Source of the DNA: Lysobacter sp. Root494
GTDB taxonomy: Bacteria > Pseudomonadota > Gammaproteobacteria > Xanthomonadales > Xanthomonadaceae
DNA length: 64,000 nucleotides
Reading direction: 5' to 3'
NCBI RefSeq assembly: GCF_001427225.1
Contig: NZ_LMFH01000008.1
Coordinates: forward strand, 280,464 to 344,463
The notes under the pieces are model-generated. The model saw nothing but the letters and a program-made list of their open reading frames with translations, did not search any database and was not told the origin of the DNA. A program made the translations under genes and the position numbers. Positions 36,506 through 44,312 of the stretch are shown piece after piece. Position 1 is the stretch's first letter. Each line of letters opens with the position of its first letter.

Positions 36506-37429
36506 TCAGTCGCGCATCAGCGTGGACTTGCCGAACAGGCTTTCCACCAGGTCGACGGCGAGCTTCGCGGTGCGATTGCGCTTGTCGATGATGGGGTTCA
36601 ACTCGACGATGTCGAGGGACCTCATGCGCCCGCTGTCGGCGATCATTTCCATCACCAGCTGCGCCTCGCGGTAGTTGGGGCCGCCAGGGACGGTCGTGCC
36701 CACGCCGGGCGCGATCGACGGATCGAGGAAATCGACGTCGAAGCTGACGTGGAGGTGCGTGTTGTCGTCGACCCCGTCGAGCGCCTCCTCCATCGCGCGC
36801 TTCATGCCGACTTCGTCGATGTAGCGCATGTCGTAGACGTCGAGCCCGTGTTCCTTGACCAGGCGCTTCTCGCCTTCGTCCACGGAGCGGATGCCGATCT
36901 GGCGGAAGGCTTCGGGCTGCACCGCCGGCGTATCGCCGCCGAGATGGGTGAGTTCGCGCGGGCCGAGTCCGCACAGGCAGGCCACGGGCATGCCATGCAC
37001 GTTGCCCGACGGGGTGACGTCGCTGGTGTTGAAGTCGGCGTGCGCGTCCAGCCAGAGCACGCGCAGCTTCAGGCCGGTCTCGCGGCAGTGCCGCGCAACG
37101 GCGGTAATCGAGCCGGTGCCGAGGCAATGATCGCCTCCCAGCAGGATGGGCATCCGGCCGCCACGCAGCTCGGCGAGCACCGCATCCATCACGGCACGAT
37201 TCCACTCGACCACTTCCGCCAGGTGGCGGTAGCCCCCCACTGGTTTTTGCCACGGGTTACGCGGGCCATCGAGATTGCCGCGATCGATCACCTCGACGCC
37301 GCGCTTGACCAGCGCTTCGCCGAGGCCCGCTATGCGCAGTGCTTCCGGCCCCAACCGGGCACCACGGTCCCCCGCGCCGACATCGGTGGGCGCGCCAATC
37401 AACGAAACGGGAAGGAAGCTGCGATTCAT
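36506..37429 (-). CDS. Arginase
   Basis: A 307-residue binuclear manganese ureohydrolase converting arginine to ornithine and urea. Metal motifs are GGDHCLGTGSI (His), WLDAHADFNT (Asp, His, Asp) and SFDVDFLDPSIAPGVGT (two Asp), with the end SLDIVELNPIIDKRN. The loop NTSDVTPSGNVHGMP is arginase-like rather than agmatinase-like. The start is only 25 bp from the end of the tRNA-Thr gene in the same orientation, so it may be transcribed through the tRNA. Confidence 0.94.
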   Translation of the reverse strand: MNRSFLPVSLIGAPTDVGAGDRGARLGPEALRIAGLGEALVKRGVEVIDRGNLDGPRNPWQKPVGGYRHLAEVVEWNRAVMDAVLAELRGGRMPILLGGDHCLGTGSITAVARHCRETGLKLRVLWLDAHADFNTSDVTPSGNVHGMPVACLCGLGPRELTHLGGDTPAVQPEAFRQIGIRSVDEGEKRLVKEHGLDVYDMRYIDEVGMKRAMEEALDGVDDNTHLHVSFDVDFLDPSIAPGVGTTVPGGPNYREAQLVMEMIADSGRMRSLDIVELNPIIDKRNRTAKLAVDLVESLFGKSTLMRD

Positions 37430-37454
37430 GCACCGATCCAGCTTGAAAGGGACG

Positions 37455-37530
37455 TGGTGCCGGCTGTCAGAATCGAACTGACGACCTACCGCTTACAAGG
37501 CGGTTGCTCTACCAACTGAGCTAAGCCGGC
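37455..37530 (-). tRNA. tRNA-Thr (anticodon TGT)
   Basis: A 76-nt gene. Acceptor stem GCCGGCT pairs with AGCCGGC, followed by A and an encoded CCA (37457-37455). D arm GCTC-AGTTGGTA-GAGC, anticodon arm ACCGC-CTTGTAA-GCGGT with anticodon TGT, variable loop AGGTC, T arm GTCAG-TTCGATT-CTGAC. All stems pair perfectly. Confidence 0.97.
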
Positions 37531-37598
37531 GTGAGAATTGCGGCGCTGACGACATCAACGCCGGGTGCGCATTCTAGCCTGCCGCGAAGGCGCTCCGG

Positions 37599-38297
37599 TC
37601 AGCGCGCGGGGCAATCGGCCTTGCGATGCTGCGCGGCCGCGATGGAGGCCTGGGCGCGGCGTGGATCGAAGGCCTCGTCGGCAACGACATCCAGCCAGAT
37701 GCTTGCCGCACCAGGTTCACCCAGCGCCGCGGTCTGGGCCGCGAAACCGGCGGCGATGAGCGCATCGGCACGCTTTTTGGCGCCCTCTTCATTGCGATAG
37801 CGGCCCAGCGCGATCGAATTGGCTTCCGCGCCTTCGCGCACCACGAGGAAGTCGTCGAAACCGGCGGCACTGATGCGCTGTGCGACGGCCTGCGCCTGTT
37901 CGAGCGAAGGAAACGGCGGCAGGTAGACGCGCCAGCCACGTGCCGGCGTCGCCGCGCCAGCCTGTTCGCGCGTCGTCAGTTTCTGCACCTGCGGCTTCAG
38001 TTTGGCTGCGGCCGCCGTGGCGGCATTCTGCGAAGCGAACGGTCCGAAGCTGAAGCACTGTTGTGCCGGCGGCGCGGTGATCGCTTCCATGGAAGGCGAA
38101 GGCATCGGTGCCGGCGCGCTGGCAACCGTTGCAGGCGACGGCGCGAGTACCGCGGCTTCACCGATCAATTGCAGGCGTGCAACACCTGCGGGCAACTGCG
38201 CCGTTGCGGCCGGCGGTGGCGGGTCGTGTGCGATCCACCAGGCCGCCACGCCGAGGTTGAGCACCGAGAACAGGACGATGAGCGTGCGTACGAGCAT
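37599..38297 (-). CDS. SPOR-domain membrane protein
   Basis: A 232-residue bitopic protein: N-terminal transmembrane helix (about 4-23, RTLIVLFSVLNLGVAAWWIA), a Pro/Ala-rich periplasmic linker to about 78, then CFSFGPFASQNAATAAAAKL as the SPOR core and a second half (GWRVYLPPFPSLEQAQAVAQ, ALGRYRNEEGAKKRADAL) that looks like another SPOR-type repeat. SPOR domains bind denuded glycan strands at division sites. It lies between tRNA-Thr and coaX in the minus-strand unit with coaX and birA. Confidence 0.85.
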   Translation of the reverse strand: MLVRTLIVLFSVLNLGVAAWWIAHDPPPPAATAQLPAGVARLQLIGEAAVLAPSPATVASAPAPMPSPSMEAITAPPAQQCFSFGPFASQNAATAAAAKLKPQVQKLTTREQAGAATPARGWRVYLPPFPSLEQAQAVAQRISAAGFDDFLVVREGAEANSIALGRYRNEEGAKKRADALIAAGFAAQTAALGEPGAASIWLDVVADEAFDPRRAQASIAAAQHRKADCPAR

Positions 38298-38320
38298 GCG
38301 TCGATTCTAGGGGCAAGCTT

Positions 38321-39058
38321 CTAGGGCATGGAATCGACGCGTGCCCAGATCGCCAATCCTTCCAGGACCAGCGAGGCCACGCGGGTCGCACCAGGCAGTT
38401 TTTTCACAAGGTCGTCCGCGCCTCCACCATGCACGAGAAGCTTCGGGCGCTGGCCCAGCAGGCGATGCGCGGCCTGGCGGCTGGTTTCGATCAACGCCAG
38501 CGCGGCGCCTTCGCAACCAGAGGCGAGTGCGTCTTCGGTATCGGCGGCAAAGTCGGCGTAGTGCCCACCTTCCACGGGAAGCTGGGGCGCGCGCGCATGC
38601 AGGACTTCGCGCATCAGCGTCGGCGAAGGCGCGATCCGGCCGCCCGCGTGTCGGCCCTGCGCATCGACCAGGTCGATGGTGAGCGCGGTACCGACGCCGC
38701 ACAACAACACCGCGCCATCGCCGCGGGCATGCGCGGCGAGCATGGCGAGGAAGCGGTCGACACCGAGCTTGCGCGGATGCGCATACGCGATGTGGAAATC
38801 GCCGAAGGTCTTCTGCGTGCGCGCGAGGGAAATGCGCCGCGCGCGTTGCGTCAGGGCCTGCAACAGCGCTACGCGCAGGTGTTCGTTGGCGACGCTGGCG
38901 ACATAGGCGGCGTCGATGCGCGCTGGCAGCGCCCTGGCCAATGCGTCCGCGAGATCGGCTTCGCGATGCGGCAACGCAATGACATCGCCCACCTTTCCAT
39001 CGACCAGCGGCGCGCACTTGAGCCGTGTGTTGCCCAGGTCGAACAGCCACGGGTTCAT
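38321..39058 (-). CDS. coaX: Type III pantothenate kinase
   Basis: A 245-residue ASKHA-fold kinase phosphorylating pantothenate in CoA synthesis. The N-terminal phosphate motif is FDLGNTRLKCA (Asp), the pantothenate/cation motif is LGVDRFLAMLAAHARG, and the second phosphate motif is LLCGVGTALTIDLVDAQGRHAGG followed by IAPSPTLM. The start overlaps the birA stop by four bases; birA-coaX linkage is widespread in bacteria using type III kinases. Confidence 0.95.
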   Translation of the reverse strand: MNPWLFDLGNTRLKCAPLVDGKVGDVIALPHREADLADALARALPARIDAAYVASVANEHLRVALLQALTQRARRISLARTQKTFGDFHIAYAHPRKLGVDRFLAMLAAHARGDGAVLLCGVGTALTIDLVDAQGRHAGGRIAPSPTLMREVLHARAPQLPVEGGHYADFAADTEDALASGCEGAALALIETSRQAAHRLLGQRPKLLVHGGGADDLVKKLPGATRVASLVLEGLAIWARVDSMP

Positions 39059-40059
39059 GCGATGGCGGCCCTGCGGACGCTGACTTCGCCTGCATGCACG
39101 CGCTGCTCGCGACCGTCATCGAGGCGCAGGCGCAAGGCACCGTCTTCGGCGACGCCCAAGGCGATTCCGTTCTGCGCTGCATTCGCCGACTGCAAGGTGA
39201 CGCGCTGGCCTGCGAGCGCGTCCATGGCCGCGTAGCGCGTCAGGAACGGGGCGAGTCCTTCCGCATCGAAAAGCTCCAACGCCGGAAGCAGGTGGGCGAG
39301 GACTGCCGCCGCGACGGCATTGCGTTCGGGCAGGCTACGCCCCGCGTTCGCGGAAAGAGTCGCGAGGTCGCACCAGGGCTGGTCGATGTCGCGGGCCGCC
39401 GCTTCGGGCATGCGCACATTGAGTCCGAGCCCGATCACGGCACGCGCCGGGCCCGCGTGTTCGCCGCTGCCTTCGATCAGCAGGCCGCCGAGCTTGCGCA
39501 GTCCTTCGGGTCCGGCGATCACCACGTCGTTCGGCCATTTCAGGCGCACGTCGTCGAAACCGTTCGCGTGCAGCGCCTCGGCTACGGCGACACCTGCGAC
39601 GAGGCTCAGGCCGCCCAGCCGCGCCAGCCCCCCGCCGAAACTGCGGGCTAGCGACAGATAGAGGTGTGCCGCCAGCGGGGACGCCCAGACCCGGCCGCGG
39701 CGGCCGCGACCGCCGGTCTGGCGCTCGGCCATCAGGATTTCGACCTTGGATTCTTCGGTTACCCGCCGCCGCAGCAGTTCACTGTTGGTGGAATCGATGG
39801 ACCAGGCAATGTCCAACTGGCTGATGTGGCCACGCACCGTCGGTGGAAGCGCCGCGAGAATGGCACCGCCAGCGAGCAGGTCCAGCGGCTCGACGAGCGC
39901 GTAGCCGCACCCGGGCCGGGCCACGATGTCCAGGCCGGCCTGACGTAGGGCCTCGATCCGCTTCCAGACCGCGGCCCGGGTCTGGCCCGCGGCCCGGGCG
40001 AGCACGTCGCCGCTGGCGGGACCGCGAATCAGGTGTTCGAGAAGGGCGCGATCGTCCAT
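39055..40059 (-). CDS. birA: Bifunctional biotin-protein ligase / biotin operon repressor
   Basis: A 334-residue protein. The N-terminal winged helix (about 1-60, LLEHLIRGPASGDVLARAAG, AAVWKRIEALRQAGLDI) makes it a class II BirA with repressor potential. The ligase core includes STNSELLRR, ERQTGGRGRRGRVW (biotinyl-AMP loop), YLSLARSF, RLKWPNDVV and IGLGLNVR. The C-terminal SH3-like domain ends in LDDGREQRVHAGEVSVR. It is the first gene of birA-coaX-SPOR. The bio operon is not in the window. Confidence 0.95.
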   Translation of the reverse strand: MDDRALLEHLIRGPASGDVLARAAGQTRAAVWKRIEALRQAGLDIVARPGCGYALVEPLDLLAGGAILAALPPTVRGHISQLDIAWSIDSTNSELLRRRVTEESKVEILMAERQTGGRGRRGRVWASPLAAHLYLSLARSFGGGLARLGGLSLVAGVAVAEALHANGFDDVRLKWPNDVVIAGPEGLRKLGGLLIEGSGEHAGPARAVIGLGLNVRMPEAAARDIDQPWCDLATLSANAGRSLPERNAVAAAVLAHLLPALELFDAEGLAPFLTRYAAMDALAGQRVTLQSANAAQNGIALGVAEDGALRLRLDDGREQRVHAGEVSVRRAAIA

Positions 40060-40141
40060 GCGGGGATTATGCGGGGCGCTGCTGTTGCGACGCACCACAA
40101 GCCGCCCGACGAATGCAATCCGCCGGGGCATCGGAGTGCGA

Positions 40142-40147
40142 TATAGT
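40142..40147 (+). promoter_or_regulatory. Possible -10 element for the small secreted protein
   Basis: TATAGT lies 35 bases before the ATG at 40183. No good -35 hexamer is seen 16-18 bases upstream. Confidence 0.35.
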
Positions 40148-40182
40148 CCAGCGGTCCCCGACGTCCGGGAGAGGACTTCCCC

Positions 40183-40446
40183 ATGCGCCGCATTGCCGTA
40201 TGCCTGCTCATCGTCGCCAGCGCGACCGTGGCAGCGCGCGAAAGCAAGCTCAGCGACGCCGAAGGCGGCAGCTGCCGCGGCGCGCATTCGGCCAGCACGC
40301 GTGCTCCGGACCGCGATCCGGTCATCCTGCCGGCGCCGATGGTGAAGAAGACCAAGCCCCTGCCCAGCAACACCGGCGGCGGTGGCGACGACGTGCGTTT
40401 GCAGTCGCCGCGCTGGCATCGCTTCCTGCCGGGCATGTTCCGCTAA
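40183..40446 (+). CDS. Small secreted protein of unknown function
   Basis: An 87-residue protein with a signal peptide (MRRIAVCLLIVASATVAA). The mature part is basic and Pro/Gly-rich (DPVILPAPMVKKTKPLPSN, then a GGGG stretch), and the C-terminus ends LQSPRWHRFLPGMFR. It is not recognised. GGGAGAGGACTTCCCC before the ATG gives a good ribosome site, which is the main support for it being real. The M90 peptidase gene begins 15 bp downstream. Confidence 0.6.
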   Translation: MRRIAVCLLIVASATVAARESKLSDAEGGSCRGAHSASTRAPDRDPVILPAPMVKKTKPLPSNTGGGGDDVRLQSPRWHRFLPGMFR

Positions 40447-40461
40447 GCCTGCGTCGCCACG

Positions 40462-41208
40462 TTGTTCGGCTGGCTGCGCCTCGCGCGAACCCCACAACCG
40501 ATAGCTTCCAATCTCTGGCGCGACATCCGCGCCGCCCTGCCGTGGGCGGCCGCGCTGGATGCAGCGCGCGAAGAGCGCCTGTCGCAACTCGCCGCACGCT
40601 TCCTGCACGAAAAAACCATCACGCCCATCGGCGATCTCGTCCTCGACGAACGCGATCGCGGCGTGCTCGCCGCTGCCTGCTGCCTGCCGCTACTGGAATT
40701 CGGCGAAGCCGGGCTACGTGGCTGGTCGCAACTGATCGTCTATCCCGAAGCGTTCCGCGTGAACCGCACGCACGTCGATGCGGCAGGGGTGCTGCACGAA
40801 TGGGAGGACGAACTGATCGGCGAATCCTGGGACACGGGCCCGCTGATCCTGTCGTGGGCCGACGTACTCGCCGACTGTGAGGATCCGCGCGCCGGATTCT
40901 GCGTGGCTGTCCACGAGATGGCGCACAAGATCGACGTGCTCGATGGCGAGCTCGACGGCACGCCGCCTTTGCCGGGACCGTGGCAACGCGGCTGGGCGCG
41001 CGATTTTCAGGCCGCTTACGACGCGTTCGTCGAGGCCGTGGATGCGGGGCGCGACACCGCGATCGATTCCTACGCGGCCGAAGCGCCGGAAGAATTCTTT
41101 GCCGTCACCAGCGAATACCACTTCAGCAATCCACGACTATTGCTCGCGGAATTGCCGAAGGTGGCGGCGCATCTGGAGCGCTTCTACGGGTCTTCGCCTT
41201 TCAGTTGA
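40462..41208 (+). CDS. M90-family zinc metallopeptidase (MtfA-like)
   Basis: A 248-residue protein of the MtfA/M90 family. The zinc motif is AVHEMAHKIDVLDG (HExxH) with the distant Glu in APEEFFAVTSEYHF. Before it lies SWDTGPLILSWADV. The start MFGWLRLART is family-like but uses TTG at 40462; no ATG is near. E. coli MtfA cleaves peptides and binds the Mlc repressor to tune glucose PTS expression; no Mlc homologue is in this window, so only the peptidase role is inferred. Confidence 0.9.
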   Translation: MFGWLRLARTPQPIASNLWRDIRAALPWAAALDAAREERLSQLAARFLHEKTITPIGDLVLDERDRGVLAAACCLPLLEFGEAGLRGWSQLIVYPEAFRVNRTHVDAAGVLHEWEDELIGESWDTGPLILSWADVLADCEDPRAGFCVAVHEMAHKIDVLDGELDGTPPLPGPWQRGWARDFQAAYDAFVEAVDAGRDTAIDSYAAEAPEEFFAVTSEYHFSNPRLLLAELPKVAAHLERFYGSSPFS

Positions 41209-41249
41209 ATGTAAGGGCTGGAGGTCAGCCAACGCGTGTTGCGTTGTCC

Positions 41250-41342
41250 GCCATTCCTGCGAAAGCGGCAATCCCATGACTTTGTTGTCGTTCCCTTCCC
41301 GGCATGGACGACAAGCTACCGGATTCCGCTTTCGGGAATGAA
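41250..41342. repeat. GTCATTCC-type palindromic repeat pair (MITE-like) after the M90 gene
   Basis: CATTCCTGCGAAAGCGGCAA (41252-41271, continuing TCC) and the roughly inverse GGATTCCGCTTTCGGGAATG (41321-41340) bracket about 50 bases. The region converges with the phoQ 3' end at 41353 and contains no gene. Confidence 0.65.
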
Positions 41343-41352
41343 GCAAAGGACA

Positions 41353-42750
41353 TTACAGCCCTGGCGGCAGCCTCACTTCGAACCGAGCGCCGCCCAGTTC
41401 CTTCGACGCACTCACATCCAGCGTGCCGCGATACGCACGCACCAGGTCCTGCACGATCGACAGGCCGATGCCGTGACCCTGCACGCGCTCGTCGCCACGC
41501 ACGCCACGCTGCAGGATCAGCGCCACTTTTTCCGGCGGAATACCCGGGCCGTCGTCGTCGACGGCCACCAGCAGGCCCGGGCGGCGCTTCGGCACGTGCT
41601 CGCCGAACTGCACGGTCAGCAGCACGCGCGAGCGTGCCCACTTGAAGGCGTTTTCCAGCAGATTGCCCAGCAGCTCCTGCAGGTCGCCGGGTTCGCCGTG
41701 GAACTGCGCGCCGGGTGCGATATCGAATTCGCACAGCACGCCCTTGCTGGCGTAGACCTTCTCCAGCCCTTTCACGATCTGCTCGGCGTGCGGCTCGATC
41801 CCGATCGGCGCCGCGAACAGCTGGTGGCCTGAGCGTGCAGCGCGCGCCAACTGGTACGACACGAGGTCGTTCATGCGCCGCAACTGTACGTCTACTTCCT
41901 CGCGCAACTCCGACTCCGGCCCCGGGTGGTCGAGGCGCGCGCGCAGCACAGCGAGCGGCGTCTTGAGGCTATGCGCAAGATCGGCGAGCGTGTTGCGCTG
42001 CCGATCGAGGTTCTCGCGCTCGCTCTCGATGAAGGCGTTGATGCTCTCGGTAAGCGGCTCCAGTTCGCGCGGGTGGCGCTCGCTCATGCGCGATGCCACG
42101 CCGCGCTGCACGCGCTTGAGCTCGTCGATCACGTTGCGCAGCGGGCGCAGGCTCCAACGCAGCACCACGGTCTGCAACAGCATCAGGATAAGGCCCGCGC
42201 TTCCGAGATAACGCCACAACGCCGCCCGGAAGACCGCAACCTGCTGGCTCAGTGCAGTCGTGTCTTCGAGGATATAGATCGTGTAGGGGAATTCCGCTTT
42301 CGCATTGCCCTCCGCGCTCCAGATGAAACCGCGTCCGTAGCGGAAAACTTCGCCCGCCGTGCCGTTGATCTGCGTCATCGGTAACGGCCCTTCGAAGCGC
42401 TCTTCGTTGGATTGCAGCATCCGCGAGGGCGGCAACATGGGCCCCTGCGCAGAATGCGAATCCCAGTGCGCGTTGGGCAGCACGACTTCAGCGTACAGAC
42501 CGCTACCGGGCCGCTCAAAGCGCGGCTCGATGGGATCGTAGGGCTGGATGAATTCGCCATTGCGCGCGAATTCGCTCTTGTCGGCGTAGGCCAGCGCGTA
42601 GTTCTCGAGCCGCTGGCGCAGGTTGTCCTTCGCGGTCTGCTGGAAGGCGCGGTCGAGCGCGTAACCTGCGAGCGCGAGGAATGCGATCAGACCCAGGCTC
42701 GCGGCCAGCAACTGGCGTATCTGCAGCGAGCGCGGCTGGCGCCAGCTCAT
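41353..42750 (-). CDS. phoQ: PhoQ-type sensor histidine kinase
   Basis: A 465-residue inner-membrane kinase: TM1 about 13-31, a periplasmic sensor about 32-175, TM2 about 178-196, HAMP-like linker (RWSLRPLRNVIDELKRVQRG), H-box LADLAHSLKTPLAVLRARLD, N-box ELLGNLLENAFKWAR, then DDDGPGIPP and GHGIGLSIVQD. The LAHSLKTPL H-box and overall layout fit PhoQ of xanthomonads and pseudomonads. The acidic patch of enterobacterial PhoQ (EDDDDAE) is not obvious, so direct Mg2+ sensing is uncertain. It follows phoP after about 150 bp. Confidence 0.9.
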   Translation of the reverse strand: MSWRQPRSLQIRQLLAASLGLIAFLALAGYALDRAFQQTAKDNLRQRLENYALAYADKSEFARNGEFIQPYDPIEPRFERPGSGLYAEVVLPNAHWDSHSAQGPMLPPSRMLQSNEERFEGPLPMTQINGTAGEVFRYGRGFIWSAEGNAKAEFPYTIYILEDTTALSQQVAVFRAALWRYLGSAGLILMLLQTVVLRWSLRPLRNVIDELKRVQRGVASRMSERHPRELEPLTESINAFIESERENLDRQRNTLADLAHSLKTPLAVLRARLDHPGPESELREEVDVQLRRMNDLVSYQLARAARSGHQLFAAPIGIEPHAEQIVKGLEKVYASKGVLCEFDIAPGAQFHGEPGDLQELLGNLLENAFKWARSRVLLTVQFGEHVPKRRPGLLVAVDDDGPGIPPEKVALILQRGVRGDERVQGHGIGLSIVQDLVRAYRGTLDVSASKELGGARFEVRLPPGL

Positions 42751-42901
42751 GGCGTGGCCTCGCTGAGAAGGGGAACGACGCTGGCGGACACGGAACTCAT
42801 GTGCCGCCAGCGTACAAAGTACCGGGGCCGCGCGCGATCAGCCGGTCGACGAAATCCGACGCAGTGATCAACCAGCGACCCCGGCTGTCGCTACGTGCCT
42901 G

Positions 42902-43588
42902 CTATTGATCACCGCTGCGCGGGATGGCGAAACGGTAGCCGCGGCCACGTACGGTTTCGATCGGCTTGAGCGAACCATCGGGATCCAGCTTCTTGCGCAG
43001 GCGTCCGATGAAGACTTCAAGCACGTTGGAATCGCGATCGAAATCCTGCTGGTAGATGTGCTCGGTGAGATCGGCCTTCGACACCAGCTCGCCGGCATGC
43101 ATCATCAGGTACTCGAGCACCTTGTACTCGTAGCTGGTCAGGTCGACGTTGTTGCCGGCGACGCTGACGGTCTGCGCGGCGAGATCGAGCACGACCGGAC
43201 CGCATTCCAGCGACGGCTTGCTCCACCCTGCGGCGCGGCGCACCAGCGCGTTGATGCGCGCGAGCAGTTCTTCGACATGGAAGGGCTTGACCAGGTAGTC
43301 GTCGGCGCCCTGCTTCAGGCCCTCGACCTTGTCCTGCCAGCTCGACCGCGCGGTCAGGATCAGCACCGGGAATTTCTTGCCTTCCTCCCGCAGGGCCTTG
43401 ATCAGGTCCATGCCGGACATCTTGGGCAGGCCCAGGTCGATGATGCCGAGATCAAACGGGACCTCGCGGCCCATGTACAGGCCTTCCTCGCCGTCCTGCG
43501 CGGCATCGACGGCAAAGCCCTCGCGCTTGAGGCGCGCAGCCAGGGTTTCGCGGAGGGGAGCTTCGTCCTCGACCAGGAGAATGCGCAT
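42902..43588 (-). CDS. phoP: PhoP-type response regulator
   Basis: A 228-residue OmpR/PhoB-family regulator. The receiver domain has the acidic pair E7/D8, phosphoacceptor D51 (IIDLGLPKMSG), the Thr in LILTARSS and Lys in VKPFHVEEL. The C-terminal winged helix contains LTSYEYKVLEYLMMHAGELV and the recognition helix SNVLEVFIGRLRKKL. AAGGAGTCTCCC precedes the ATG. The 171-bp upstream region carries repeated TTCAG boxes and an inverted repeat. Confidence 0.94.
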   Translation of the reverse strand: MRILLVEDEAPLRETLAARLKREGFAVDAAQDGEEGLYMGREVPFDLGIIDLGLPKMSGMDLIKALREEGKKFPVLILTARSSWQDKVEGLKQGADDYLVKPFHVEELLARINALVRRAAGWSKPSLECGPVVLDLAAQTVSVAGNNVDLTSYEYKVLEYLMMHAGELVSKADLTEHIYQQDFDRDSNVLEVFIGRLRKKLDPDGSLKPIETVRGRGYRFAIPRSGDQ

Positions 43589-43689
43589 GGGAGACTCCTT
43601 CAGCAGAACGGCCGTCTTGGCCGGGTGCATTCAGGTTAGCCGTTCAGCTTGTCGCCGGCGCGTGTACGGGAGCCTGCATTCCCGCTTTT

Positions 43690-43715
43690 GTTCAGCTAAG
43701 TGAATTCAGCTGAAC
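43690..43715. repeat. Inverted repeat and TTCAGCT boxes upstream of phoP
   Basis: GTTCAGCT (43690-43697) and AGCTGAAC (43708-43715) form an 8-bp inverted repeat; TTCAGCT is also directly repeated at 43691 and 43705. A further GTTCAGCT occurs at 43642 and TTCAGG at 43630 and near 43740. These could be regulator sites in the phoP promoter; the pattern does not match the enterobacterial PhoP box spacing of 11 bases. Confidence 0.5.
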
Positions 43716-43759
43716 CGAGCTGTTTTGAAGATGCACGCCTTTCAGGTGCATACGACGAA

Positions 43760-44152
43760 TCAATCTTCGTCCGAAGGCGGCGGCTCGGGCTGGCGGCGGC
43801 CTTGGCCCTGCGGATCGTCCATGTACACGCGGACGCGACCGCTGGAATCGATCACCTTCACCCGGTTGACGTTGCGGCCATCGAAGGGGACGCGCTCGGC
43901 GCTGAGGACCTGACCACCCGTACGGCGTTCGACGCGGCGCACCGCATCGGACAAGGCGCGATGGTCCTCGCCACGGTTATGGCGATCATCCATGCGGCGG
44001 GAACGCTCCGCGCGATCGCCGGCATCCCGCGCGCCGCCACCCGCCCCCCTGTCGAGCAGGCCGCCAAGGCTTTGCGCACCCGCAGTGCCCGCCGACGCCA
44101 CCAGGGCGACGGCGATGAACATGGAGGCGAGTCGGGCGAGGGAACGGGACAT
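43760..44152 (-). CDS. Secreted PepSY-like protein next to phoPQ
   Basis: A 130-residue exported protein. A signal peptide (MSRSLARLASMFIAVALVASAGTAGAQ region) is followed by an Arg/Asp-rich linker (GDRAERSRRMDDRHNRGED) and a C-terminal PepSY-like unit: ALSDAVRRVERRTGGQVLSA, then VNRVKVIDSSGRVRVYMDDP. A PepSY domain has this xxA...TGG.VL...xY.V.....G....V pattern. The end is Gln/Pro-rich and acidic. It is oriented like phoP and could be part of its operon or a target. Small PepSY proteins upstream of phoPQ-type systems have been suggested as sensory accessories; here that is inference. Confidence 0.75.
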   Translation of the reverse strand: MSRSLARLASMFIAVALVASAGTAGAQSLGGLLDRGAGGGARDAGDRAERSRRMDDRHNRGEDHRALSDAVRRVERRTGGQVLSAERVPFDGRNVNRVKVIDSSGRVRVYMDDPQGQGRRQPEPPPSDED

Positions 44153-44312
44153 GGCATCAGGTGCGGGACGTGCCGCAATGAAACAACGAGTGTGCATTCT
44201 TGGAACGCAGCAGTGAATCCGGTCTGAACTTTTTCTTCACAAACGGGTCGTGGTTCAGCGCGCGGCCTGGGGCGGTTCAACTCCGGTGCGGGAAACCGTC
44301 ACCGGAATGCCT

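Noticed and set aside
37430..37454. Independent promoter for arginase in the 25-bp gap after tRNA-Thr
   Set aside because: The gap is too short and has no -10 or -35 match; kept as a question in the findings.
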